Shown: piece after piece, positions 26,445 through 33,931 of the stretch
Numbering within the stretch: position 1 is the stretch's first letter
Layout: every line of letters begins with the position of its first letter
Source of the DNA: JBHYDC01 sp051861205
Lineage (GTDB): Bacteria > Pseudomonadota > Alphaproteobacteria > Rhizobiales > Pleomorphomonadaceae
Assembly: GCA_051861205.1 (NCBI GenBank)
Contig: JBHYDC010000001.1
Span: forward strand, 62,001-126,000
DNA length: 64,000 bases
Reading direction: 5' to 3'
Position numbers and translations under genes: made by a program
The notes under the pieces: model-generated
Seen by the model: only the letters and a program-made list of their open reading frames with translations
Database searches by the model: none
What the model was told of the DNA's origin: nothing

Positions 26445-26852
26445 ATGACAAACATGAGCAACCCTGTAGAGACCGTCCAAGCTCGCAACTTTCTAGGAGC
26501 CCGCATCGCGGATGCACGCGCTGCACCGATCGAGAATGGACGCGCGTCGGCATTAATGATGGCGATCGGCGACTTAGAACTTCGCTGGTATGCGCCGTCC
26601 GGTGAAGACGCGCAGACACCGCACGATCAGGATGAGTTATACTTCGTCGCGTTTGGAAGTGGCTGGTTTGTGCGCGGATCATCGCGGGTTCGATTCCAAG
26701 AAGGCGATGTGATTTTCGTGCCGGCCGGACAGCCGCACCGCTTCGAGGAATTTGAACAAGGCTTCGGCGTTTGGGTCGTATTCTTTGGCCCGAAACATGA
26801 CGCACTGAGCGTGAGAGATTGCTATCCAGATGAAGGACAAACAAATGCCTGA
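26445..26852 (+). CDS. Cupin domain protein
   Basis: A 135-residue single-domain cupin. Motif 1 is TPHDQDELYFVAFGSGWFVRG and motif 2 is GDVIFVPAGQPHRFEEF, together providing the metal ligands. It is followed by, and overlaps, the flavin-oxidase-like gene and is preceded by the mocR fragment, a grouping seen around MocR regulators. The gene looks intact although both neighbours are broken. Substrate unknown. Confidence 0.8.
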   Translation: MTNMSNPVETVQARNFLGARIADARAAPIENGRASALMMAIGDLELRWYAPSGEDAQTPHDQDELYFVAFGSGWFVRGSSRVRFQEGDVIFVPAGQPHRFEEFEQGFGVWVVFFGPKHDALSVRDCYPDEGQTNA

Positions 26853-27070
26853 TCACGTAAGCACGCAGGATAGCTTTGACATAGGGAGCCTGAACCGCGT
26901 TCGCCAGATTCGTGAGCGGGGCCACTATGATCGAGCCACCATTTTCGGCATCCTTGATCGAGGCTTCGTCGCACATGTCGCGTTTGTGCACGACCATCGC
27001 CCTGTCGTTATCCCGATGGCCTACGGCAGGGACGGTGACAGACTGTTTATCCATGGTGCCAAGAAGTCCC
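26845..27070 (+). pseudogene. Pyridoxamine 5'-phosphate oxidase family protein, truncated
   Basis: About 75 residues of a flavin-binding split-barrel protein (ERGHYDRATIFGILDRGFVA, VIPMAYGRDGDRLFIHG). The coding sequence stops resembling the family at about 27065, where an IS5 transposase tail begins in another frame. AAGGA, 8 bp before 26845, supports this start. It was presumably a partner of the mocR-like gene. Confidence 0.8.
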
Positions 27071-27221
27071 GTATCGCCACAACCGTATCGAGCGCTTCTT
27101 CAATAAGAGCAAGCACTCACGCCGCGTGGCCACTCGCTACGACAAGCTCGCGTCCAGCTTCCTCGGCTTCGTGCAACTCGCAGCAATCTGATACTCGATC
27201 AGGTTTGTCCACACGACCTAG
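27071..27221 (+). mobile_element. IS5-family transposase, second 3' fragment
   Basis: The sequence encodes NRIERFFNKSKHSRRVATRY followed by DK and FLGFVQLAAI, an in-frame TGA, then RFVHTT and the natural TAG at 27219. It is the C-terminal ~50 residues of an IS427-like transposase with one nonsense mutation. It differs from the 25147 fragment, so two separate insertions occurred. Confidence 0.8.
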
Positions 27222-27333
27222 CGAAGAATTCAATAACCTCATTTACATGCTGGGGGCAGAAATTTTACAGCGTGAAGTGCTTAGAGTTTTTAGTTTTTCC
27301 TAAGAACTATTTTTGGTCCATTCGCTCTGATCC

Positions 27334-27359
27334 GGAACAAGTTAGCCCGTCTTCGTGTT
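27334..27359 (+). promoter_or_regulatory. Candidate EcfG promoter of the KGG-repeat gene
   Basis: GGAAC (27334-27338), 17 bp, TGTT (27356-27359), 55 bp before the ATG at 27415. Confidence 0.5.
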
Positions 27360-27414
27360 TCCAAACCGAGCTTGTGTCTCAGGCTCCAGAGGAAACATGG
27401 GATGGAGAGCAGCG

Positions 27415-27867
27415 ATGGCTGACGATCGCAGCAAGTCGAACCGCGGGTTCGCGGCGATGGATGACGACAAGCAGCGAGAGATCGCTCGCAAGGGGGGCGA
27501 GAGCGTTCCAGACGAGAAACGGTCTTTTTCGCGCGATCCGAATCTGGCGGCCGAAGCCGGTCGCAAGGGTGGCCAGAACGTTCCCGACGAAAAGCGCTCC
27601 TTCTCCCAAAACCGGGCCCTCGCGGCGCAGGCCGGGCGAAAGGGCGGTCAGAGCGTTCCCGACGAGAAAAGGTCCTTCTCGCAAAACCGCAATCTGGCCG
27701 CTGAAGCCGGCCGCAAGGGTGGCCAAGCCTCTCACGGCAACCGCGCTACGCGCCATAAGGAAGACGCCCGCCAAACCGCCCCGTCCGACGATCGTCAGAA
27801 CAGCGGTTCCATCCCCAGTGAAGGCGGCACGCGCCGCAGTGGCAAATCCGGTCACCCCCTCCAGTAA
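27415..27867 (+). CDS. KGG-repeat stress-induced protein
   Basis: A 150-residue hydrophilic protein with four RKGG motifs (general stress protein type, like YciG or con-10). After FAAMDDDKQREIARKGG come three 25-residue repeats, each with a RKGG-x-VPDEKRSFS core and an NLAAEAG-like end. These proteins are expressed in desiccation and stationary phase and are thought to be protective; mechanism unknown. The start at 27415 has GGAGAG upstream and gives the usual MADD...NRGFA beginning; an in-frame ATG at 27355 lies inside the candidate promoter and is rejected. Confidence 0.85.
   Translation: MADDRSKSNRGFAAMDDDKQREIARKGGESVPDEKRSFSRDPNLAAEAGRKGGQNVPDEKRSFSQNRALAAQAGRKGGQSVPDEKRSFSQNRNLAAEAGRKGGQASHGNRATRHKEDARQTAPSDDRQNSGSIPSEGGTRRSGKSGHPLQ
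27487..27711 (+). repeat. Three 75-bp tandem coding repeats
   Basis: Units at 27487, 27562 and 27637 encode the 25-residue KGG repeats; a partial fourth (RKGGQ) follows. Confidence 0.85.
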
Positions 27868-28006
27868 CGAGCGAGCCCGCCGCCGCAACCGGATCGATCG
27901 CTGCTTTCTGTCCTTGCCGACCAAAAAGCGATCAGAAAGTTGTAAACTTCACCGGACGAAAAAGTCGTGGGACGTTGCCGGACTTTGGTCCCGCTCCCAG
28001 AGTGAG

Positions 28007-28031
28007 GGAACCTGTTGTTCGCTTGCGGGTT
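28007..28031 (+). promoter_or_regulatory. Candidate EcfG promoter of the 28066 gene
   Basis: GGAAC (28007-28011), 16 bp, GGTT (28028-28031), 34 bp before the ATG; same variant as at 13407. Confidence 0.5.
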
Positions 28032-28065
28032 CAAATCCCATGAACCGTGAAGCCGAGGACAAAGC

Positions 28066-28359
28066 ATGACGCCGGACGATAAAGAGGCTCGGATCCGCGT
28101 GCGCGCGCACCTCATTTGGGAAAGCGAGGGTCGGCCGGACGACCGTTCCGAAGTCCACTGGGAAATCGCGACGCGCATCATCGAAGAGGAAGACGCCGCG
28201 TCGCTGCCCGACACGGAAGACAAGCTCGACGAAGCGGGCGAGGAAAGCTTCCCCGCCAGCGATCCGCCGTCCATGACCCAGCCAACTAAAGGCATCGTCA
28301 GCGATCCCGAAGTCGTCACCACCCAAGCCGCGCCCAAACGCCGCCGCAAGTCGAGCTGA
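28066..28359 (+). CDS. DUF2934 domain protein
   Basis: A 97-residue protein with an N-terminal DUF2934 domain (DKEARIRVRAHLIWESEGRP, EVHWEIATRII), then an acidic region with FPASDPPS, a motif recurring in small alphaproteobacterial stress proteins, and a basic C-terminus (PKRRRKSS). It is a paralogue of the 22215 and 24769 proteins. An EcfG-like promoter is directly upstream. Confidence 0.82.
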   Translation: MTPDDKEARIRVRAHLIWESEGRPDDRSEVHWEIATRIIEEEDAASLPDTEDKLDEAGEESFPASDPPSMTQPTKGIVSDPEVVTTQAAPKRRRKSS

Positions 28360-28467
28360 CGTCACCAGCAGCCATCCCCAACTCCGATCGCCCGCGCGGG
28401 TTGGCAGTCCTGATCAACCCCTCTAAGGTCCGCCGCTCCAGTGGACGAGAGGGGTTCAAACGTCTCC

Positions 28468-30789
28468 ATGGTCGACGCCGCCAGCCGTATCGCCTCCCAG
28501 ATCGCCGCCGAAATCGGCTGCCGCCCGAACCAGGTCGAAGCCACCGTCGCGCTCTTGGACGAAGGCGCCACCGTGCCCTTCGTCGCCCGCTACCGCAAGG
28601 AAGCGACCGGCGGCCTCGACGATACCCAGCTCCGCAAGCTCGAAGAACGCCTCGGCTACCTCCGCGAGCTGGAATCGCGCCGCGCCGCCGTCCTCTCGTC
28701 CATCTCCGGCCAGGGCAAGCTGACCGACGATCTGGCCGCCAGGCTAGCCTCCGCCACCACCAAGGCCGAGATTGAGGATCTCTACGCGCCCTATAAGCCC
28801 AAACGCCGCACCAAGGCCGAAATCGCCCGCGAGAAGGGCCTCGGCCCCCTCGCCGAACAGCTCCTCGCCAACCGCGCGCTCGTCCCGCTCGACGTCGCCA
28901 AGGCCTACCTCTCCGACACCGTCCCCGACGTCAAAGCCGCCCTCGACGGCGCGCGCGATATCCTCACCGAGCAATTCGCCGAAGACGCCGCCCTCGTCGG
29001 CCGCCTGCGCGCCCATCTCACCGCCCGCGCCGTCCTGCGCTCCAAAGTCGTCGCCGGCAAGGAAGCCGCGGGCGAGAAATTCTCCGACTATTTCGACCAT
29101 CACGAGCGCTGGGCCACCATCCCCGGCCACCGCGCGCTCGCCATGCTGCGCGGCCGCAACGAGGACGTCCTCTCCCTCGAAATCGAGGTCGACGCCGACG
29201 ACGCCTCGTCCGTCAAAGCCGTCGAGCGCATGATCGCCGAGGCCTTCGCCATCACCATACCGGCCGCCCGCCCCGCCGACGGCTTCCTCTTCGACGTCGC
29301 GCGCTGGACCTGGCGGGTGAAGCTCTCGCTCCACCTCTCGCTCGAAATGATAACCACCCTGCGCGAGCGCGCCGAGGAGGAGGCGATCAAAGTCTTCGCC
29401 GCCAACCTCAAAGACCTCCTCCTCGCCGCCCCCGCCGGCTCCCGCGCCACCATGGGCCTCGACCCGGGCATCCGCACCGGCGTCAAGGTCGCCGTCGTCG
29501 ACGGCACCGGCAAGGTGCTCGATACCGCGACCGTCTATCCCTTCCAGCCCCGCAACGACATCCGCGGCGCGATGACCGAGCTTGCCTCCCTAATCCGCCG
29601 CCACAAGGTCGAGCTGATCGCCATCGGCAACGGCACCGCCAGCCGCGAGACCGACCGCCTCGTCGCCGCCATGCTCGCCGATCTGCCCACCCCCAAACCC
29701 ATCAAGGTGGTGGTGTCGGAAGCCGGCGCGTCCGTCTATTCGGCCTCCGAAACCGCCGCGCTCGAATTTCCCGATCTCGACGTCTCGCTGCGCGGCGCCG
29801 TCTCCATCGCCCGCCGCCTGCAAGATCCGCTGGCCGAACTCGTAAAGATCGACCCGAAATCCATCGGCGTCGGCCAATATCAGCACGACGTGGACCAGTC
29901 CCGCCTCGCGAAAGCCCTCGACGCCGTCGTCGAGGACGCCGTCAACGCCGTCGGCGTCGACCTCAACACCGCCTCTGCCTCGCTCCTCTCGCGCGTCTCC
30001 GGCCTTGGCGCGTCGCTTGCCGAAGCCATCGTCGCCCACCGCAACACGGCGGGGCCTTTCCGCACCCGCAAAGCCCTGATGAGCGTGCCCCGCCTCGGCG
30101 CGCGCACCTTCGAGCTTGCCGCCGGCTTCCTGCGCATTCCGGACGGCGACGAACCGCTCGACGCCTCCTCCGTCCACCCCGAAGCTTACGGCCTCGCGCG
30201 AAAAATCGTCGCCGCCTGCGGCCGCGATCTGCGTACCTTGATGGGCGATACCAAGGCGCTGAAAAGCCTGAACCCCGCCACTTTCGTCGACGAGCGCTTC
30301 GGCCTGCCCACCGTCCGCGACATTCTCGGCGAGCTGGAAAAGCCCGGCCGCGACCCGCGCCCCGAGTTCAAGACCGCCACCTTCGCCGACGGCATCGAAG
30401 AGATCGCCGATCTGAAGCCCGGCATGAAGCTCGAAGGCACCGTCACCAACGTCACCGCCTTCGGCGCCTTCGTCGATATCGGCGTCCACCAGGACGGCCT
30501 CGTCCACGTCAGCCAACTCGCCGACCGCTTCGTCAAAGACCCGCGCGACGTGGTCAAAGCCGGCGACGTCGTCGAAGTGCGCGTCGTCGAGGTTGATGCC
30601 AAGCGCAAGCGCATCGCCCTCACCATGCGAAAGCACGACGATGCAGCCGCCCGCCCGCCCTCCGGCAGCGACCGCCCCGCCGCCCAGCCCCGTCGCGACG
30701 ATCGCAGCGGCAAACCCGCCCCCGCACCCGCCGGCGGCGCCATGGCCGCCGCGCTCGTCGCCGCCATGAAAGGCAAACCCGCGCGCTGA
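28468..30789 (+). CDS. tex: Tex family S1 RNA-binding protein
   Basis: A 773-residue Tex protein. Order of domains: helical Tex_N (residues 1-190; TVPFVARYRKEATGGLDD, LYAPYKPKRRTKAEIA), YqgF-like fold (GLDPGIRTGVKVAVVD), helix-hairpin-helix (NTASASLLSRVSGLGASLAE), and a C-terminal S1 domain (EGTVTNVTAFGAFVDIGVHQ). Tex binds nucleic acid and transcription complexes and is conserved in bacteria; its deletion often changes toxin or stress gene expression. A Pro-rich tail follows. The ATG at 28468 is chosen over a GTG at 28441. Confidence 0.95.
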   Translation: MVDAASRIASQIAAEIGCRPNQVEATVALLDEGATVPFVARYRKEATGGLDDTQLRKLEERLGYLRELESRRAAVLSSISGQGKLTDDLAARLASATTKAEIEDLYAPYKPKRRTKAEIAREKGLGPLAEQLLANRALVPLDVAKAYLSDTVPDVKAALDGARDILTEQFAEDAALVGRLRAHLTARAVLRSKVVAGKEAAGEKFSDYFDHHERWATIPGHRALAMLRGRNEDVLSLEIEVDADDASSVKAVERMIAEAFAITIPAARPADGFLFDVARWTWRVKLSLHLSLEMITTLRERAEEEAIKVFAANLKDLLLAAPAGSRATMGLDPGIRTGVKVAVVDGTGKVLDTATVYPFQPRNDIRGAMTELASLIRRHKVELIAIGNGTASRETDRLVAAMLADLPTPKPIKVVVSEAGASVYSASETAALEFPDLDVSLRGAVSIARRLQDPLAELVKIDPKSIGVGQYQHDVDQSRLAKALDAVVEDAVNAVGVDLNTASASLLSRVSGLGASLAEAIVAHRNTAGPFRTRKALMSVPRLGARTFELAAGFLRIPDGDEPLDASSVHPEAYGLARKIVAACGRDLRTLMGDTKALKSLNPATFVDERFGLPTVRDILGELEKPGRDPRPEFKTATFADGIEEIADLKPGMKLEGTVTNVTAFGAFVDIGVHQDGLVHVSQLADRFVKDPRDVVKAGDVVEVRVVEVDAKRKRIALTMRKHDDAAARPPSGSDRPAAQPRRDDRSGKPAPAPAGGAMAAALVAAMKGKPAR

Positions 30790-30802
30790 AAGCCGCTCCC
30801 GT

Positions 30803-31606
30803 TCAGTCGAGCAGCCCGTCCATCCCCCGGCGCAGCCCGGTCCATTCGCGCACCCGGCGCACCGCCAAAAGCGTTCCACCGACATAGGGCATCGCAGACG
30901 GCCCGGCATCATGCCGGATCGTCAGCCGCTCGCCGGGTGCGCCGAACAGCGCCTCAGCCGAAAGCGTGAAGCCTGGCAGCCGCACCGAGTGAACGCGCGT
31001 GCCCGCGATCTCGGCGCCATAGGCCTCGCGGGGTCCGCGCACGGCGTCCAGCGGCTTCTGCGTCCCGGCCCGGCGCACGTCGGCCAGCTTTTCAGCCAGC
31101 TCCCGCGCCGTCCCGCTCGGGGCATCGGGTTTGCCTTCATAAGCATAGTCGATCACCTCGACGTCGCTCACATATTTGGCTGCCTGCAGCGAAAACTGCA
31201 GCAGCAGCGCCGCCGTCACCGAGAAATTCCCCGCCGCGAACACGCCGATGCCGGCAGCTTTGGCTCGCTTGTCGATCTCGGCATAGTCGTCCGCCGTCAG
31301 GCCGGATGTGCCGATCACCACATGCCGACCCATCGCGATCGCCGCCAGCGTATTGGCCTTCACCGCACTCGGATTTGTGTAATCCACCACCACGTCCGAG
31401 GCCGCCGCCAGCGCTTCGCTGACGCTCGCCGACACCGTGATCCCCACCGCCGCGCCGCCCGCGGCTAGTCCGGCATCCTGCCCCGCCGCCGTCCGCGCCA
31501 CCGCTCCGGCCAACCGCAGATCACTCGCGCCCGCAATCGCTTTGACGAGTTCCCGCCCCACCCAGCCCGTCGATCCGGCCACCACGACACCGATCAACTC
31601 GCTCAT
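30803..31606 (-). CDS. DapB-like dihydrodipicolinate reductase, catalytic His missing
   Basis: A 267-residue protein of the DapB family: N-terminal Rossmann fold (GVVVAGSTGWVGRELV), DYTNPSAV, VIGTSGLTADD, then GKPDAPSGTA, the tetrahydrodipicolinate-binding hallmark. In E. coli DapB the preceding residues are HHRHK with catalytic His159 and Lys163; here they are AYEGK, so Lys is kept but both His are gone. It may be a reductase of another imine/enamine or a non-housekeeping paralogue; a standard dapB should exist elsewhere. It ends 13 bp from the tex stop, convergently. Confidence 0.8.
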   Translation of the reverse strand: MSELIGVVVAGSTGWVGRELVKAIAGASDLRLAGAVARTAAGQDAGLAAGGAAVGITVSASVSEALAAASDVVVDYTNPSAVKANTLAAIAMGRHVVIGTSGLTADDYAEIDKRAKAAGIGVFAAGNFSVTAALLLQFSLQAAKYVSDVEVIDYAYEGKPDAPSGTARELAEKLADVRRAGTQKPLDAVRGPREAYGAEIAGTRVHSVRLPGFTLSAEALFGAPGERLTIRHDAGPSAMPYVGGTLLAVRRVREWTGLRRGMDGLLD

Positions 31607-31730
31607 AGCATTCTCCCGTTGTGCGCCGGCGATACATGCATTGCGCGCAGCCCCTTGCTCAATATGGTTTCCCGTAGCAGCATGCGGCCGGTCGGTCCAT
31701 GGCGGGGCGCCGGCCCTTCGTGGAGGTAGT

Positions 31731-32282
31731 GTGACGCACGACGCATTGGATCTCGAACGTCTGCTGGAAAGCGTTGCGCAGGGGGATCGCGCGGCCTTTT
31801 CCAGCCTTTACGCTGCCACCTCGTCGAAACTTTTCGGCATCGTGCTGCGTATCTCCCGCGAAAGAAGTCTCGCCGAGGATGTCCTTCAGGAAACCTTCGT
31901 CAGGGTCTGGCGCAATGCCGCGCGTTACGAGCGCGGCAGCGGCCGCCCGATCACGTGGATGGCCTCGATCGCGCGCAATGCCGCCATTGATGCGATCCGC
32001 CAGCGCAAGGTTCACGACGGCCGCCACTCGGACGCGCCCCAGGACGCGATAGAAAACGTCCCAGACGAACAAGCCGGCCTTCTCAATCCGGCGGATACGG
32101 AAACGCTTAAGACCTGCCTTGGCCGGCTTGAGGCGGAACAGCGAAGCTGCGTTCTGCTTGCCTACCACCACGGCTATTCCAGGGAGGAGCTGGCGGACCG
32201 GTTCGATCGCCCCGTCGGAACGATCAAAACGTGGCTTCACCGTGCGCTTGCGCGCCTCAAGGACTGTCTGGAAAACGGATGA
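31731..32282 (+). CDS. ECF sigma factor, SigK-like
   Basis: A 183-residue sigma-70 family protein. Region 2: SLAEDVLQETFVRVWRNAARYERG...ITWMASIARNAAIDAIR; region 4: CLGRLEAEQRSCVLLAYHHGYSREELADRF...VGTIKTWLHRAL. It resembles SigK-type ECF factors, which are controlled by RskA anti-sigma proteins. The start is GTG at 31731 with GGAGG 4 bp upstream. Its stop overlaps the anti-sigma ATG, and a fasciclin gene of the kind SigK controls in mycobacteria lies downstream in the opposite direction. Confidence 0.92.
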   Translation: MTHDALDLERLLESVAQGDRAAFSSLYAATSSKLFGIVLRISRERSLAEDVLQETFVRVWRNAARYERGSGRPITWMASIARNAAIDAIRQRKVHDGRHSDAPQDAIENVPDEQAGLLNPADTETLKTCLGRLEAEQRSCVLLAYHHGYSREELADRFDRPVGTIKTWLHRALARLKDCLENG

Positions 32283-33022
32283 TGCCGGACGAACGCGATC
32301 ATTTGGCGGCGGAATGGGTCTTGGGCACGCTCCCCGAAGCGGAGCGCGCCGAAGCTGCACGGCTGGCCGCCTCCGATCCGGATTTCGTCTGCGCCGTCCA
32401 GGGCTGGCAAGACCGGCTCGCCCCGCTCGATGCCGCCACAGCGCCCGTCCCGCCCCCGCCCGAGCTTTGGGCCCGTATCGAATCGGCCCTCGCAGCGCAG
32501 GTGTCAGGCGCCGCCTCGACTGTCACCGCATCGGCATCTGATGCCCCCGGCTCCAACGTCATCAAACTCGCCCGCCGCGTCCGCACATGGCGCCGCACGG
32601 CGGCTTTCACCGGCGCGCTCGCGGCCGGCCTTGCCGCCGTCGTCGTGCTCGACCGCCTCCCGGCACCGCCCGAGCCTGCGAACGCCAGGTTCGTCGCCGT
32701 CGTCAACCGCGACGCGTCCTTGCCCGCCCTGATCGTGGATGTCGATACCCGCAAGGGTGAGGTCACCGTACGCTCCGTCGCGGCCGAGCAGCCGGCGGGC
32801 AAAAGCCTGGAACTCTGGGTCATCCCCGAAGGCGAGGCCCCGCGCTCGCTGGGGGTGATCGATCCGGCCGCCCGCATCCTTCATATCGTGGGCGAAAAGG
32901 CCGGCGTTTTGCCCGCCAAGGGCGCCATCGCCGTCACGCTCGAACCCCAAGGCGGCTCGCCGATCGAAGGCCCCACCGGCCCGGTCGTCTACTCCGGCGC
33001 GCTCATTCCTGTCGCCGAATAG
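32279..33022 (+). CDS. Anti-sigma factor, RskA family
   Basis: A 247-residue anti-sigma factor. The cytoplasmic anti-sigma domain (RDHLAAEWVLGTLPEAERAE) is followed by one transmembrane helix at about 105-125 (FTGALAAGLAAVVVLDRL) and a periplasmic RskA C-terminal domain (KSLELWVIPEGEAPRSLGVI, GAIAVTLEPQGG). It would hold the adjacent sigma factor at the membrane. Its ATG (32279 or 32282) overlaps the sigma stop. The last codons VAE-stop lie in a 27-bp tandem repeat. Confidence 0.92.
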   Translation: MMPDERDHLAAEWVLGTLPEAERAEAARLAASDPDFVCAVQGWQDRLAPLDAATAPVPPPPELWARIESALAAQVSGAASTVTASASDAPGSNVIKLARRVRTWRRTAAFTGALAAGLAAVVVLDRLPAPPEPANARFVAVVNRDASLPALIVDVDTRKGEVTVRSVAAEQPAGKSLELWVIPEGEAPRSLGVIDPAARILHIVGEKAGVLPAKGAIAVTLEPQGGSPIEGPTGPVVYSGALIPVAE

Positions 33023-33083
33023 GCGGGTTTTATAGCTGTCGCCGAATAGGCGGGTTTTATAGCTGTCGCCGAATAGGCGGGTT
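33011..33083. repeat. 27-bp tandem repeat spanning the anti-sigma stop codon
   Basis: GTCGCCGAATAGGCGGGTT begins at 33011, 33038 and 33065; the first two copies are followed by TTATAGCT. Each copy repeats the codons Val-Ala-Glu-stop. Confidence 0.9.
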
Positions 33084-33113
33084 GATCCCCGATTCAGCCG
33101 CCGCAAAATGCGA

Positions 33114-33139
33114 AGGCCCCGGCGCACGCGCCAGGGCCT
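33114..33139 (-). terminator. Hairpin between convergent anti-sigma and fasciclin genes
   Basis: AGGCCC-c-GGCG pairs with CGCC-a-GGGCCT around a CACG loop (11 bp with one mismatch). On the minus strand it is followed by TTCGCATTTT, so it may end fasciclin transcripts. Confidence 0.5.
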
Positions 33140-33189
33140 CCAAGTCAGCCGTTCCTATCGGGCGGGTTGAAACGGCCAACCCTCTTGCC

Positions 33190-33762
33190 TCACTTCGGCA
33201 GCAGAACCTTGTCGATCACATGGATCACGCCGTTCGACTGCTTCGCGTCGGCGATGGTCACCTTGGCCGTGCCGCCGCTCTCGTCGGTAATGGTCAGGCC
33301 GCCCATGCCGTCGTCCTTCAGCGTGATGCTGCCGCCGCTCACCGTCGGCGCCGTGAACGAACCGCCGCCGTCCTTCACCGCCTTGGCAAGGTCGGTGGAA
33401 AGGAACGTGCCGGCGATCACATGATAGGTCAGCACCTTGGTGAGCTGAGCCTTGTTCTCCGGCTTCAAAAGCGTATCAACCGTGCCGGCCGGCAGCGCCT
33501 CGAAGGCGGCGTTGACGGGCGCGAGCACAGTGAACGGGCCCGGCGAGGAAAGCGTCTCCGCAAGGCCCGCGGCTACAACGGCAGCCACCAGCGTGGTGTG
33601 GTCCTTGGACGCCGAGGCGTTTTCGACGATGGTCTTCGACGGCGACATCGCCGCCCCGCCAACCTCGACGGTTTCTTCGGCGAACGACACCGCCGGCAGG
33701 GCGGACAGCGCGAAAACGGAAAGCGTGGCGGCGGCAACGGCGGTGGTGAAACGGGTGAGCAT
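33190..33762 (-). CDS. Fasciclin (FAS1) domain protein, exported
   Basis: A 190-residue protein with a Sec signal peptide (MLTRFTTAVAAATLSVFALS... cut near SFAEE) and one FAS1 domain: TLVAAVVAAGLAETLSSPGPFTVLAP, then H1-like YHVIAGTF and the C-terminal NGVIHVIDKVLLP. FAS1 proteins are secreted or surface adhesion-type proteins. AGGAG lies before the ATG at 33762. It faces a SigK/RskA pair, matching the sigK-controlled FAS1 genes of mycobacteria. CRP-like palindromes lie 130-170 bp upstream. Confidence 0.9.
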   Translation of the reverse strand: MLTRFTTAVAAATLSVFALSALPAVSFAEETVEVGGAAMSPSKTIVENASASKDHTTLVAAVVAAGLAETLSSPGPFTVLAPVNAAFEALPAGTVDTLLKPENKAQLTKVLTYHVIAGTFLSTDLAKAVKDGGGSFTAPTVSGGSITLKDDGMGGLTITDESGGTAKVTIADAKQSNGVIHVIDKVLLPK

Positions 33763-33892
33763 GTGGCTCGCTCCTGAAACTCGGGGTCTGCGCGCCCGGG
33801 GGAATTCCCAGGTCGCAGGAAGAGTTACGGAAGCCCTATTCGCCAAGTTTCAGACGATCGCGTCACCATCCATCACGAAAACGCGATAACTC

Positions 33893-33931
33893 CGTGATAT
33901 CCATCACGCGACTCGCGTGATGCCCATCACG
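33893..33931. promoter_or_regulatory. Two palindromic CRP/FNR-like operator sites
   Basis: CGTGATATCCATCACG (33893-33908) and CGTGATGCCCATCACG (33916-33931) each have the GTGA-N6-TCAC form and are 23 bp apart centre to centre; a further half-site CCATCACG lies at 33870. They are upstream of the fasciclin gene and touch the 3' end of the esterase gene. Confidence 0.5.

Noticed and set aside
28020..28045. tRNA-like T-arm sequence (GCGGGTTCAAATCCC)
   Set aside because: No acceptor, D or anticodon arms can be fitted around it; the sequence is better explained as the -10 side of a candidate EcfG promoter and the leader of the 28066 gene.
29590..30912. 440-codon minus-strand open frame opposite tex
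   Set aside because: Gly/Asp/Val-rich antisense of the tex coding sequence; no family motifs.
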